NCBI GenBank assembly: GCA_016867725.1
Contig: VGIX01000001.1
Span: 110,608 to 174,607 of the forward strand
Length of the DNA: 64,000 nucleotides
Origin: Candidatus Effluviviaceae Genus I sp.
GTDB lineage: Bacteria; Joyebacterota; Joyebacteria; Joyebacterales; Joyebacteraceae
Reading direction: 5' to 3'
Made by a program: the position numbers and the translations under genes
Shown: positions 9,014 to 19,370 of the stretch, one piece after another
Position numbering within the stretch: position 1 is the stretch's first letter
How the letters are laid out: every line of letters starts with the position of its first letter
Notes under the pieces: generated by a model
The model's input: the letters and a program-made list of their open reading frames with translations, nothing else
What the model was told of the DNA's origin: nothing
Databases searched by the model: none

Positions 9014-9140
9014 TAGGATAATCCTGAAAGGCCCCAGCCCGTGGGCCTGGTAGCGCGACCGCCTCCGGAACGCCCTGCGGGCGGCGTCCGGTGAGCCCCG
9101 CCCGGGGCCCGTGTCCCGCGCTCCAGGCCGCCGCCGCCCG

Positions 9141-12100
9141 TCAGTTCACCCTTCTGTAGATGGTCTTCCGCCCGGTCTCGAGCTGCACGTCAGGAAGCGC
9201 CTTGATGTTGATGCGGAAGTAGTACTGCCACTCCCCGGCGTAGTAGCGGCGGACGAACTGGGCCTCCCAGCAGTGGAGATCGCGGTGGATGACGTACTCC
9301 TGGCTGGCCACCTCGCGCTCCCTGAGGTCGTAATGGACGGTCCAGTTGACCCGCCACTTCGCGGTCGGGGACAGCGCGACCGTCGCGTCTGCCCAGTAGG
9401 TCTCGTTGCCGGGGGCCGCTCCACGCGAGTACCTGAAGGCAAGAGAGGCGTCCCACGGACGCCGCGCCGGCGCGTCGGCGACCGACCGCGACGCGACCGC
9501 CCTCCTGAGCTCGTCGAGCGGGTCTCCGCTCCCGGCCGGCCCGCCGAGATCGCCCGCCGCGGCGTCGCTCCGCTCGCCGCGCAAACTCACGGAGGCCGTG
9601 ATGCTCGATCCGCCCAGCCTGCCCGTGTACGGGTCGTGCCGCGCGTCCCAGCTCAACGACACGGCGTCCCCGGGCCGCATCTCGGCGCGCGACACGATGT
9701 CCGCCCAGGGCTCGTCGTCCGCGCGGAGGTCGTAGGCGCTGGACACCGAGAAGCGCAGGAAGTTGTCGAGCTTGCGGACCTCGCCGCCCGCCCGCTTGAG
9801 TTTGAGCTGGAGCTTGTTGACGAGCGACACGCTCACGGCCTCTCGGGCGCGCGGCGTGCTCCCGAAGCCGCCGAAGCTGTAGAACCGGTCCACGCCGTCG
9901 TCGAAGTACCGCGCGAACTCCGGGGTCCACGAGTACGTCGCCGACGGCTCGATGATGTGCCGGACGCCCTCCAGAGGCCCGACGCGCGGGAAGAACGTCC
10001 CGTAGATCGCGGTCGAGGCCGACACGCCCGCCCCGTACGTGAGCCTCGACGGGAAGCGGTTGCCCAGCTTGTCCCGGTCGTACCAGGCCTGCGCGACGGA
10101 AGCGTGGGGCGAGACCGTGAGCCACCCGAGGAGCTTCCCGGGCGCCCGGAGGCTCAGGCCGAGCCCGGCCGCCTGGCGGGACGTGGCCCCGCCGTCGGTG
10201 CGCGACCTGTCGTTCACCGCCCTGGCGTCCCAGCTGTAGGACACCTTCCCGAGCAGGCCGCGGAGGCCCCCCGTCCCCTCGGGAACGCTCAGGAGCGGCC
10301 TCTGGCTTCCCGAGACGTCGATCTTCGGAAGGAGCTCCGACACCGTTCCGAGGTCCAGCTCCTCGCGGCGGTCCAGCGTGACGCCGGTCGAGAGCCCGCT
10401 CCACCGCCCCCGCACCCACAGCTGCGAGCGCAGGCTCCTGTTCAGGCTCTCCTGGATGGACTGGTTGGCGTCGGTCGCGTACGAGGCGTCGCTTCGGAAG
10501 TCGCCCGAGGCGCCGGCGGTCCAGTTCCTCCCCAGCTCCTGCTTGTGATCGAGTGTGAGGTCCCAGCGCCGCCGCCCGGCGAGCGTCTCCTGCATGAACG
10601 AGGTCCTGACCGAGCCGGACAGGACGTACCGCAGGGCGTACCGCGCCTCGAGGTGTGCGATCCAGCGGGCCTGGTCGTAGTAGTCCGCCCATGCCATCGC
10701 GTCCCAGTAGTCGTTGGGCGCCCAGTAGTAGCCGAAGTTGCGGATGAACCTCCCCCGCTCCTCCGAAGCGCCGAACTCGATCTGCGGGATGAGGAACCCC
10801 GACTGCCGACCCTTGCGGATCGGGAAGACGTAGAACGGCAGCGCGAGCACCGGCAGGCGCCCGATGTGCAGGACCACCGGGCGCGCGATGACCTTGTCGT
10901 TGAGGTGGATCTTCATCTTGCGGGACGTGAGGTGGTAGTGCGGCTCGCTGGCGGAGCACGTCGTGTACGAGCCGCCACGCACCCTGAGCGACCCGTCGGC
11001 GTCCCGCTCGATGCGGTCGCCGAAGCAGAGGCCGTCCTCGAACGTCGTCGCGCCCCCGTCGATGGACCCGGTCTTGGCGCCGAGGTCGTACCACAGCCCG
11101 CTCCCGATGAGCCGCTCGCCCGCGTCCGTGAAGTCGGGGTTGCCGGACGCGGTCAGCACCTCGCTGTCGGGGTCGAAAACGACCTCCTCGGCACGCAGGA
11201 CGGTGCCCTGGTACTCCACGGTCGCGCCGTCGGCGAGCACGATCCTGTTGTCCGGCACGTGGTAGGTGATCTCAGAGGCCCGGTAGTCCACCGTCTCGAG
11301 CTCGGCCGGCGGGGTCGCGGGCGGGACGCCGGACGCGTCCTCGCCGGGCACGGGCGCAGGGGGGACCTGGCGCCCGCCCTCCGGCGGGAAGACGTAGGAG
11401 CCGACCGCGCTGCCCCTGAAGACGGCCCGCTCGATCTTCCCGTCGGCGAAGGCCACGGTGAGCTCGCGCGCCGCCACGGTGTTGCGCTTCCCGGACGAGC
11501 CGATGGAGTGCTCGCTCTGCGCGCGGCCGCGGACGACGGTGAGGACCGGGTCGCCGCCTTCGAAGAACATCGTGAGGCTGTCGCCGGCCACGCGTCCCCA
11601 CTCGGGTTCGTCCTCGGGAGACTCAGGCTCGATCCGGTACGTCGCCGCGGCCCGCCCAGTGACCCTCACCCTCGAGAGCGTGCCGTCCGGCGCGGCCACG
11701 AAGATCCGCTCGCCGGTGAGCTGGTCCCGCTCCCTCGAGACGAAGGGGTCCCCCTCGAGGAACGTCACCTCGTCGTCGAGGAAGAGCGTTGCCGCCCGCG
11801 CGCCCGCCTTCACGTCCTCGCGCACGATCGCCACGGCGCCGAACGCGCGGAGCTCGCTCCTCTCCCGCGAGAGCTCGATGACGTCGGCGCGCACCGTGAG
11901 GTCGAGCTCGCCCTCGTCCGTGGTCGTCGTGATCACCGGCTCGCCCGACGCTCTGACCTCCGAGCGATCGAAGTCGTACACGATGCGCTCGGCGGAGAGC
12001 TCCGACGACCCGTCGGCGTCCACGGCGACGGCGTCGCCGACGCAGACGGCCACGCGTTCGGCGCGGAAGAACCGGATCCGCCGCGCCGTGACCGTGGCCG

Positions 12101-12530
12101 ACGTGTCCGCGTAGGACGCTCTGCCCGACAGGGTGACGACGTCCGAGTCCCGGTGGTAGCGGAGCGTCTCGGCCGCGACCGCCGCGCCGTCGTCCTCGCC
12201 GCTCACGCCGCCGTAGAGCAGGAACTCGCGCAGCGACTCACGGTAGACGCCGCGGCGGCCGACGAGCCGCGCGCCCTCCCGCTCGAGCACGACGCTGCCC
12301 TCGAAGAGCGCGATCCTGCCCCCGGGCCCCTCGCTCGCCTCGAACGCGTCGGAGCGGACCGTGAGACCGTCCCCCGACGGCCACAGCGGGAGGGCGCGCG
12401 GCCCCGGCGCGGCCGCAGGCCGCGCCGCCGCGGTGTCCGCGGCGTCGGCCGCCGCCGGCACGCCCGGCTCCGCCTGCGTCAGAGCGACGACGGCGAGCGC
12501 GCGAAGAACGAAGGTGATGGCAAACGGCAT
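9141..12530 (-). CDS. lptD: LPS-assembly outer-membrane protein LptD
   Basis: LptD forms the outer-membrane pore that inserts lipopolysaccharide. The 1129-residue product begins with a signal peptide (about 1-22, cleavage near TQAEPG). An unusually long OstA/LptA-like beta-jellyroll region follows (about 60-480, with repeated ARLVGRRGVYR, AETLRYH, AERIVYDF and ASEITYH-type strands). Then comes the conserved barrel entry IGRLPVLALPFYVFPIRKGRQSG and a long barrel ending in an aromatic-rich YYAGEWQYYF segment. It shows that the cell has an LPS-type outer membrane. It lies 30 bases behind the ROK kinase gene and closes the long operon. The periplasmic part seems to hold two jellyroll-sized blocks. 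Confidence 0.95.
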   Translation of the reverse strand: MPFAITFVLRALAVVALTQAEPGVPAAADAADTAAARPAAAPGPRALPLWPSGDGLTVRSDAFEASEGPGGRIALFEGSVVLEREGARLVGRRGVYRESLREFLLYGGVSGEDDGAAVAAETLRYHRDSDVVTLSGRASYADTSATVTARRIRFFRAERVAVCVGDAVAVDADGSSELSAERIVYDFDRSEVRASGEPVITTTTDEGELDLTVRADVIELSRERSELRAFGAVAIVREDVKAGARAATLFLDDEVTFLEGDPFVSRERDQLTGERIFVAAPDGTLSRVRVTGRAAATYRIEPESPEDEPEWGRVAGDSLTMFFEGGDPVLTVVRGRAQSEHSIGSSGKRNTVAARELTVAFADGKIERAVFRGSAVGSYVFPPEGGRQVPPAPVPGEDASGVPPATPPAELETVDYRASEITYHVPDNRIVLADGATVEYQGTVLRAEEVVFDPDSEVLTASGNPDFTDAGERLIGSGLWYDLGAKTGSIDGGATTFEDGLCFGDRIERDADGSLRVRGGSYTTCSASEPHYHLTSRKMKIHLNDKVIARPVVLHIGRLPVLALPFYVFPIRKGRQSGFLIPQIEFGASEERGRFIRNFGYYWAPNDYWDAMAWADYYDQARWIAHLEARYALRYVLSGSVRTSFMQETLAGRRRWDLTLDHKQELGRNWTAGASGDFRSDASYATDANQSIQESLNRSLRSQLWVRGRWSGLSTGVTLDRREELDLGTVSELLPKIDVSGSQRPLLSVPEGTGGLRGLLGKVSYSWDARAVNDRSRTDGGATSRQAAGLGLSLRAPGKLLGWLTVSPHASVAQAWYDRDKLGNRFPSRLTYGAGVSASTAIYGTFFPRVGPLEGVRHIIEPSATYSWTPEFARYFDDGVDRFYSFGGFGSTPRAREAVSVSLVNKLQLKLKRAGGEVRKLDNFLRFSVSSAYDLRADDEPWADIVSRAEMRPGDAVSLSWDARHDPYTGRLGGSSITASVSLRGERSDAAAGDLGGPAGSGDPLDELRRAVASRSVADAPARRPWDASLAFRYSRGAAPGNETYWADATVALSPTAKWRVNWTVHYDLREREVASQEYVIHRDLHCWEAQFVRRYYAGEWQYYFRINIKALPDVQLETGRKTIYRRVN

Positions 12531-12560
12531 AGTGAAGACCCGTCGGCGCGGAGGCCCGCG

Positions 12561-13514
12561 TCAGGCGGGCGTCCGGAAGTGGTGTGCGGCGAGCAGCGCG
12601 GCGCCCACGACGCCGGCCGTCTCCCCGAGGAGAGCCGGCACGACCTTCGGGAGCCGCCACGGAGGGCCGGCGACGCGCGCCGCCATCTCCGTCCGCGCGG
12701 GCGAAAGGAGGCTCTCCCCGGCCGACGCGACGCCGCCGCCGATGACGATGACCTCGAGGTCCAGGATCTCGACGAGGTTCGCAAGCCCCACGCCAAGGAG
12801 GCGCCCGGTCTCCTCCATCACGCCCAGGGCGGCGGCGTCGCCGCCCGCCGCGGCCTGGCCGACGTCCTTCGCGGTCAGCGCCCCGGCGCGCGCCGCGGCG
12901 GCCAGCGCCGACGACCCGCCGCGCGCGCGCTCCGCCGCCCGCGCCACGATGGCGTCCGCGCTCACGAGCCGCTCGAGGCACCCCGTGCCCCCGCACGCGC
13001 ACGCCGGCCCGTCGAGGTCGATCGTCGCGTGCCCCACCTCGCCGGCGAAGCCGTGCGACCCGCGGTACAGCCGGCCGCCCAGGATGAGACCGCCGCCGAC
13101 CCCGGTCCCGATCGTGAGCACGGCGGCATTCCCGGCTCCGCGCGCCGCCCCGGCCCGGTGCTCCGCGTACGCCGCGGCGTTCGCGTCGTTCTCCACGAGC
13201 GTCCGCGCGCCCAGCGCCTCGGACAGCAGACGCGCGAGCTCGACGTCCCGCCACGACGGCAGGTTCGGCGACAGGCGGACGACGCCCCGCGCGCCGTCCA
13301 CGAGGCCCGCGCAGCCGACGCCGCACGCGTTCGGCCGCGCTTCCCCGCCGGGCCGCTCGAGCTCCTCGACGAGGCCCGCCGCGGCCGCGACGGCGTCGGC
13401 GGGGTCCCCGCCGGACCATGCCCTGAGCAGGAAGGCGGCGACTGTCCCCTCGTCGGAAACGAGCGCCGCCTTCACGTTCGTGCCGCCGATGTCGATGCCC
13501 AGGCAGTGCGGCAA
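12561..13514 (-). CDS. ROK-family sugar kinase, probably glucokinase
   Basis: A 317-residue ROK kinase that phosphorylates a hexose with ATP in the cytoplasm. Phosphate 1 motif LGIDIGGTNVKAAL is at residues 5-18, the catalytic aspartate is in VENDANAAAYAEH, GTGVGGGLI is the ATP loop, and the zinc motif CACGGTGCLE is intact. ROK proteins without an N-terminal helix-turn-helix are kinases, not repressors, which applies here. The start codon appears to be TTG (13514) behind GGGAG. It is followed by lptD and preceded within seven bases by a sugar-type ABC ATPase, so glucose or a related sugar is the likely substrate. Confidence 0.9.
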   Translation of the reverse strand: MPHCLGIDIGGTNVKAALVSDEGTVAAFLLRAWSGGDPADAVAAAAGLVEELERPGGEARPNACGVGCAGLVDGARGVVRLSPNLPSWRDVELARLLSEALGARTLVENDANAAAYAEHRAGAARGAGNAAVLTIGTGVGGGLILGGRLYRGSHGFAGEVGHATIDLDGPACACGGTGCLERLVSADAIVARAAERARGGSSALAAAARAGALTAKDVGQAAAGGDAAALGVMEETGRLLGVGLANLVEILDLEVIVIGGGVASAGESLLSPARTEMAARVAGPPWRLPKVVPALLGETAGVVGAALLAAHHFRTPA

Positions 13515-13520
13515 GGCTGC

Positions 13521-14639
<1,119 letters not shown>

Positions 14640-14659
14640 CGGAACCTCCAGAACCCGGC

Positions 14660-15982
14660 TCACGCCTCCGCCGGCCGGCCGACTCCCAGGCTCGTGAGAA
14701 CGTCGCCGACAGTGTAGTGCGAACCCGTGACCAGGACAAGGTCGCCCTCCCGCGCCTCGTCGAGCGCGCTCCTGAGCGCCGCCCCCGCCGAGGGGACCAC
14801 GCGGGCCGGGATGCCGAGTTCGCCGGCGGCCGCCGCGACGTCCTCGGGCGCCGCGGCGCGCGGCGTGGACGGGCGCATGGCCACGAGGCTGTCCGTGATG
14901 TCCGCGAGCGCGCCGAGGAACCCCCGCGCGTCCTTGTCCGCCATGATCCCCAGCACGACGATGAGGCGGTCGAAGTCGAACACCTCGTCGACCGCCGCCG
15001 CGAGCGCGGCCGCCGCGTCGGGATTGTGCGCGACGTCGGCGACGACCGTGGGCCGTCGCTCGAGGATCTGCAGCCTCCCGAGGACGCCGGCGTCCGACAG
15101 GCCGCGACGCAGCGCGGCCTCGGACAGGCGGAAGGCCCCGAGGCCGGCAAGCTCGTGGAGGGCGACGAGCGCGGCCCGCGCGTTCGCGATCTGATGCCTC
15201 CCGAGCATCGACACGCGGAGCGACTCGTACCGCGTCCCCAGGCACTCGACGTCGAAGACGCTCCCGTTCGCCCCGACGCGCGCCTCGCCCAGGCGCGACG
15301 CGGCCGCGATGTCCACGAGGCGCGCCCGCCTCGCCGCGGCCGCGCCGCGGATGACGTCCAGCGCGTCGCCCTCCGCGCCGCAGACGACGACGCCCCCGTC
15401 GCGGACGATGCCGGCCTTCTCCGCCGCGATCGACGCGAGGCTGCCCCCGAGGACGTCGGTGTGGTCCAGCGCGATCCTCGTGATGACCGACAGGGCGGAA
15501 TCGAGCGCGTTCGTCGCGTCGAGCCGCCCGCCGAGACCGACCTCCGCGACCACCAGGTCCGCGCCCCGCTCGGCGAAGTGCACGGCGGCCGCCGCGGTCA
15601 CGATCTCGAAGAAGGTCGCCTCGATCTCGTCGGCGGCAGGCTTGAGCCGCTCGACGATCTCGAGGACGGTCGGAGGCGGTATCGGCGCGCCGTCCACCGT
15701 GATGCGCTCGGTGAAGTCCACGACGTGGGGCGAGGTGTACAGGCCCGTGCGCAGCCCGTGCTCGGTGAGCACGCGGGCGATCATGGTGGAGGTGGAGCCC
15801 TTCCCGTTCGTCCCGGCGACGTGGACGATGCGGAACGCGCGGTCCGGCCGACCCGCCGCCTCGAGCAGCCTCTCGACCCGCTCGAGGCCCGGCTTCATCA
15901 CGAAGCGGTGGCGGGCGAAGAGCCAGTCGAGGCACGAGCGGTAGCTGTCAAAGGCCCTGCCGTCGCGCTTGGTCAAGCGCAT
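14660..15982 (-). CDS. folC: Bifunctional folylpolyglutamate synthase / dihydrofolate synthase
   Basis: Mur-ligase-family enzyme adding glutamate to dihydropteroate and folates with ATP. AGTNGKGSTSTMIARVL is the P-loop, YTSPHVVDFTERI the substrate loop, EVGLGGRLDATN the Mg-binding helix, and VADVAHNPDA the C-terminal domain hinge. The product has about 440 residues. The start is uncertain: ATG at 15982, ATG at 16006, or a TTG at 15976 spaced well from a GGAGG. All overlap the 3' end of accD by about 30-60 bases, an order (accD-folC) common in bacteria. Confidence 0.94.
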   Translation of the reverse strand: MRLTKRDGRAFDSYRSCLDWLFARHRFVMKPGLERVERLLEAAGRPDRAFRIVHVAGTNGKGSTSTMIARVLTEHGLRTGLYTSPHVVDFTERITVDGAPIPPPTVLEIVERLKPAADEIEATFFEIVTAAAAVHFAERGADLVVAEVGLGGRLDATNALDSALSVITRIALDHTDVLGGSLASIAAEKAGIVRDGGVVVCGAEGDALDVIRGAAAARRARLVDIAAASRLGEARVGANGSVFDVECLGTRYESLRVSMLGRHQIANARAALVALHELAGLGAFRLSEAALRRGLSDAGVLGRLQILERRPTVVADVAHNPDAAAALAAAVDEVFDFDRLIVVLGIMADKDARGFLGALADITDSLVAMRPSTPRAAAPEDVAAAAGELGIPARVVPSAGAALRSALDEAREGDLVLVTGSHYTVGDVLTSLGVGRPAEA

Positions 15983-16850
15983 CCTCCGCGCGGTCGCGCC
16001 CCTCATCGGCGAAGAAGGCGAGCACTCTCGATACGGTCCGCTTGAGGTCCTTGCGGCGCACGACCATGTCCACCATGCCGTGCGAGAGCATGAACTCGGC
16101 CCGCTGGAAGCCGCCGGGCAGGTCCTGCTTGATCGTCTGCTGGATGACCCTCGGGCCGGCGAAGCCGATGAGCGCGCCGGGCTCGGCGATGATGATGTCG
16201 CCGAGCGAGGCGAAGCTCGCGGTCACTCCGCCGGTGGTCGGGTGGGCCTGGATGGCGATGTGCAGAAGCCCCTCCTCGTGCAGCCTCGCGAGCATGGCGC
16301 TCGTCTTCGCCATCTGCATGAGCGAGAAGATACCCTCCTGCATCCGCGCTCCGCCCGTGCTCGAGACCGTGACGAGCGGCACGCGCTCTTCGATGGCCAT
16401 GCGCGTGAGCCGCGCGATCTTCTCGCCCATCACGGAGCCCATGCTCCCGCCGAGGAACGCGAACTCGAGGAGCGCGAGCATGGCGAGATGCCCGTCGATC
16501 CTGCCGCTCCCGGTGTGCACGGCCTCGTTGAGCCCGGACTTGCGCTTCGCCGCGTCGAGCCGGTCGGAGTATCGCTTGGAGTCGACGAAGCCCAACGGGT
16601 CCGTGGGCTCGATCCCCGAGAGAAGCTCAACGAAGCTCCCCTCGTCCACCAGGAGGTCGCGGTACTGCTCCGCGCCGATCTGGAAGTGATAGCCGCACCG
16701 GGCGCAGGTCCACAGGCCGCGCTCGAGCTCCTTGTGGTAGATGATCTCGCCGCACCCCTCGCACTTGCGCCACAGGCCGTCGGGCACCTCGCGCCTGGGC
16801 GCTTCCTTGATGGCGGGCTTCCTTCGCTTGAGCCACGGCACCTGGTCCAT
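15948..16850 (-). CDS. accD: Acetyl-CoA carboxylase carboxyltransferase subunit beta
   Basis: AccD (300 residues) forms the carboxyltransferase with AccA and makes malonyl-CoA for fatty acid synthesis. The N-terminal zinc ribbon is complete (CEGC near residue 28, CARC near residue 47). The crotonase-like core shows GHLAMLALLEFAFLGGSMGSVMGEK, STGGARMQEG, HPTTGGVTASFA and EPGALIGFAGPRVI. The ATG at 16850 has GGAGGGG six bases before it. The frame continues open upstream into the purine phosphorylase gene, but only from 16850 does it match AccD. Confidence 0.96.
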   Translation of the reverse strand: MDQVPWLKRRKPAIKEAPRREVPDGLWRKCEGCGEIIYHKELERGLWTCARCGYHFQIGAEQYRDLLVDEGSFVELLSGIEPTDPLGFVDSKRYSDRLDAAKRKSGLNEAVHTGSGRIDGHLAMLALLEFAFLGGSMGSVMGEKIARLTRMAIEERVPLVTVSSTGGARMQEGIFSLMQMAKTSAMLARLHEEGLLHIAIQAHPTTGGVTASFASLGDIIIAEPGALIGFAGPRVIQQTIKQDLPGGFQRAEFMLSHGMVDMVVRRKDLKRTVSRVLAFFADEGRDRAEDALDQARRQGL

Positions 16851-16900
16851 AGCCCCTCCGGGAACGAGTCGGATCGCCGCGCACGCGGGCGCCTCGGCGA

Positions 16901-17698
16901 TTATAGCCGCTCCGCGACCCCCTCGACGAGCGAAAGGAGCTTCCTCGATCCGGCGCGGCCGGCCCTGAGGACCTCCCCGTGCGTCGTGCTCGTGAAGCGG
17001 CCGGGAAGCGGGACGTTCGTGATGAGCGAGAGGCCGAGCACCTCCATGCCGGCGCCCGCCGCGGCCGCCGCCTCGGAGACCGTCGACATGCCGACGGCGG
17101 AGGCCCCGAGCCTCCGGGCCAGCGAGATCTCCGCCGGCGTCTCGTAGGCCGGCCCGAGCGACCCGAGGTACACGCCCTCGCGAAGCGCGATGCCGCGCGC
17201 CGCGCCGACGTCCCGCGCGAGCGCCGCGAGGCGCGGCGAGTACGCGGGCGCGCGGCCCGTCGGCGCGCCGGCCGTGCGGCATCGCCCGCCGAGGAGCGAT
17301 ATCTGATCGACGATGAGCATCACGTCCCCGACCGAGAAGCCCGGGTCCACGCCGCCCGAGGCGTTCGTGAGAGCGAGCGCGACGACCCCGAGGCGGCGCA
17401 GCGCGCGCACGGCGAACACGACCTCGTCGGGGCCACGCCCCTCGTAGTGGTGCACGCGGCCGGAGATCACGAGCGCCGGCTTCGACGCGATCGTGCACGA
17501 GACGACGGCGCCGTCGTGCCCCCCGACTCCGGGAACGGGGAAGCCGGGCACGTCCGCGCACCGCGCGCGGGCGATGACCTCGACACCGTCCAGGAACGAC
17601 GAGAGCCCGGAGCCGAGCACGATGCCGAGCGTCGCGCCGCCGAACCCGGCCCGCCCCAGCCAGTCCACGGACCGCGCGAGCCGGTCTCTCGAGGTCAT
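16901..17698 (-). CDS. Purine nucleoside phosphorylase (trimeric, PNP/MTAP family)
   Basis: A 265-residue phosphorylase that splits purine nucleosides with phosphate in the salvage pathway. IVLGSGLSSF is the phosphate-binding N terminus, GRVHHYEG the second loop, LTNASGGVDPGFSVGDVMLI the purine pocket, and LGPAYETPAEI with VGMSTVSE the sugar and base contacts. These are the signatures of low-molecular-mass trimeric PNPs. The ATG at 17698 overlaps the rimI stop by four bases, so translation is coupled. Confidence 0.93.
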   Translation of the reverse strand: MTSRDRLARSVDWLGRAGFGGATLGIVLGSGLSSFLDGVEVIARARCADVPGFPVPGVGGHDGAVVSCTIASKPALVISGRVHHYEGRGPDEVVFAVRALRRLGVVALALTNASGGVDPGFSVGDVMLIVDQISLLGGRCRTAGAPTGRAPAYSPRLAALARDVGAARGIALREGVYLGSLGPAYETPAEISLARRLGASAVGMSTVSEAAAAAGAGMEVLGLSLITNVPLPGRFTSTTHGEVLRAGRAGSRKLLSLVEGVAERL

Positions 17699-18198
17699 GC
17701 CACGCCCTCCGCGCCCGGGCCGTCGGCCGCCTCGCCGAACTCGCGGAACATGACGAGCGCGTGCTCGCCGTTGTCCTCGTAGTACCCGCGGCGGATCGCG
17801 ACGCCGCGGAACCCGCACCGCTCGTAGACGGCGATGGCGCGGGCGTTCGACACGCGCACCTCGAGCGCCGCGTGCCGGATGCCGCGCCCGGCCGCCGCGG
17901 CGAGCGCCGCCGCCACGAGCCGGGCGCCGAGGCCCTCGCCCTGTCTGTCCGGTCGGACCGCGAGATTGCCGATGTGGAGCTCGTCGACGACGTGCCAGGC
18001 GACGAGGTACCCCTCGACGCGACCGCCCTCCTCGGCGACGAACGACATGGAGCGCGTGTCCCCGGAGACCTCGTTCTCGAACGACTGCCTCGACCACGGC
18101 ATCGCGAAGACCGCCTGCTCGATCTCGCAGACGGCGTCGAGGTCGTCCGCGGTCATCGGCCTCACGGTCACGGGGTCCGACACGGCGCGCGCGTCCAT
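17695..18198 (-). CDS. rimI: Ribosomal-protein-alanine N-acetyltransferase RimI-like
   Basis: A 167-residue GNAT acetyltransferase. VRPMTADDLDAVCEIEQAVF opens the fold, LHIGNLAVRPDRQGEGLGARL is the acetyl-CoA pyrophosphate loop, and ALEVRVSNARAIAVYERCGF is the standard RimI end with RRGYYEDNGEHALVM. RimI acetylates the N-terminal alanine of ribosomal protein S18. Its position directly after tsaB is the usual genomic arrangement. The ATG at 18198 overlaps the tsaB stop codon (TGATG). Confidence 0.92.
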   Translation of the reverse strand: MDARAVSDPVTVRPMTADDLDAVCEIEQAVFAMPWSRQSFENEVSGDTRSMSFVAEEGGRVEGYLVAWHVVDELHIGNLAVRPDRQGEGLGARLVAAALAAAAGRGIRHAALEVRVSNARAIAVYERCGFRGVAIRRGYYEDNGEHALVMFREFGEAADGPGAEGVA

Positions 18199-18866
18199 CA
18201 CACGCCCCGGAGGTAGATGGGCTCGAGCGCGTCGAGGTCGGGCGGAGGAGCAGCCGAAGCGCCCTCGACCATCGCCGCGATCGCGCGCGCCGAGGGCCTC
18301 TGCAGCTCCTCCGACGGGAAGCGCGCCGCGTCCCCGAGCGCCCGCATGAGCTCGTCGCGGTACGCTACGGCCCCGGTGCCGACGAGGAGCACGGGCTTCC
18401 CGGCCGCCGCGCCGGCCACGCGCGCGGCGAAGGCGTCCGGCGGCTCGGCGGCGTCATCGAGAAGGCGCCGGGGCGCCCGCCCCAGCACGAAGAGCGCCCC
18501 GTAGACCTCGCCGCGCCTGGCGTCGAGCGCCGCGCCCACGAGCTCCCCCTCGTCCCGGGCGCTCCGCGCGAGGGCCTCGAGCGTCGGCACCGGCCGCACG
18601 GGCACGCCGGAGACCGCCGAGAGCCCCTTGGCCGTCGCGAGACCCACCCTGAGGCCCGTGAAGCGCCCCGGCCCGATCGAGACGCCGATGGCGTCGAGCG
18701 CCCTGAGGTCCGTCCCGGACTCGCGAAGCGTCTCGGCGATGGCGATGATGAGCTCCTCGGCGCGGCCGCGGCCGGCGGCGAGCCGTCGCGCGGCCAGGAC
18801 CTCGCCGCCCTCGACGACGGCGACGTCCTCGACGGGTGTTGAGGTCTCGATCGTGAGCACGCGCAT
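18198..18866 (-). CDS. tsaB: tRNA threonylcarbamoyladenosine biosynthesis protein TsaB
   Basis: TsaB is the non-catalytic ASKHA-fold partner of TsaD in t6A37 tRNA modification. The 222-residue product begins MRVLTIETSTPVEDVAVV and carries AEELIIAIAETL, SIGPGRFTGLRVGLATAKGL and LDARRGEVYGALF, all typical. It is a little shorter in the C-terminal lobe than E. coli TsaB. The start follows GGGAGTAGGG, within which lies the stop codon of tsaE. The tsaE-tsaB-rimI string is common in bacteria. Confidence 0.94.
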   Translation of the reverse strand: MRVLTIETSTPVEDVAVVEGGEVLAARRLAAGRGRAEELIIAIAETLRESGTDLRALDAIGVSIGPGRFTGLRVGLATAKGLSAVSGVPVRPVPTLEALARSARDEGELVGAALDARRGEVYGALFVLGRAPRRLLDDAAEPPDAFAARVAGAAAGKPVLLVGTGAVAYRDELMRALGDAARFPSEELQRPSARAIAAMVEGASAAPPPDLDALEPIYLRGV

Positions 18867-18870
18867 CGCC

Positions 18871-19368
18871 CTACTCCCTCCCCCGTCCGCTCGCCCAGCG
18901 GTCAGCCGCCTCGACCGCCGGCGCGTGGGCCGGCCCCGTCGCCGTGAGGGTCACGCGGCGGACCTCCGCGTCCACGAGCTCGAGCGAGACGTCCAGCCGG
19001 TCCTTCGGCAGGAGCTCGGGGACGCGGTCCGCCCACTCGACGAGCGCCACGCCTTCGCCGTAGAAGAGCTCGCGATACCCGAGCTCGTGGAGCGGCCCGG
19101 CGTCCGACAGGCGGTACAGGTCAACGTGGATGACGGGCACGCGGCCCGCGTACTCGTTGACGATGACGAAGCTCGGGCTCGACACGACCCCGGAGCAACC
19201 GAGCCCCAGCGCGATGCCCTGCGCGAGGACGGTCTTGCCGCTTCCCAGCTCCCCGAGGAGCCCCACGAAGCCGCCCGCCGGAAGGGCGCGGCCGAGCGCG
19301 CGGCCGAGCTCCCGCGTCTCGTCGGGCGACCGCGTGACGATCGCGTGAGGGCCGGCGCGGCGCGTCAT
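18871..19368 (-). CDS. tsaE: tRNA threonylcarbamoyladenosine biosynthesis ATPase TsaE
   Basis: A 165-residue P-loop ATPase needed for t6A turnover with TsaB and TsaD. Walker A is GELGSGKT (about residue 39), followed by SSPSFVIVNEYAG, HVDLYRLSD and the acidic LVEWADRVPELLP, the canonical TsaE motifs. The ATG at 19368 is two bases after the stop of the porX-like gene, so the RNA-modification genes and the regulator are transcribed together. Confidence 0.93.
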   Translation of the reverse strand: MTRRAGPHAIVTRSPDETRELGRALGRALPAGGFVGLLGELGSGKTVLAQGIALGLGCSGVVSSPSFVIVNEYAGRVPVIHVDLYRLSDAGPLHELGYRELFYGEGVALVEWADRVPELLPKDRLDVSLELVDAEVRRVTLTATGPAHAPAVEAADRWASGRGRE

Positions 19369-19370
19369 CG

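Noticed and set aside
16900-16905. Perfect TATAAT on the minus strand between the purine phosphorylase gene and accD
   Set aside because: It spans the stop codon of the phosphorylase gene and has no -35 at 16-18 bases, so I do not call a promoter.
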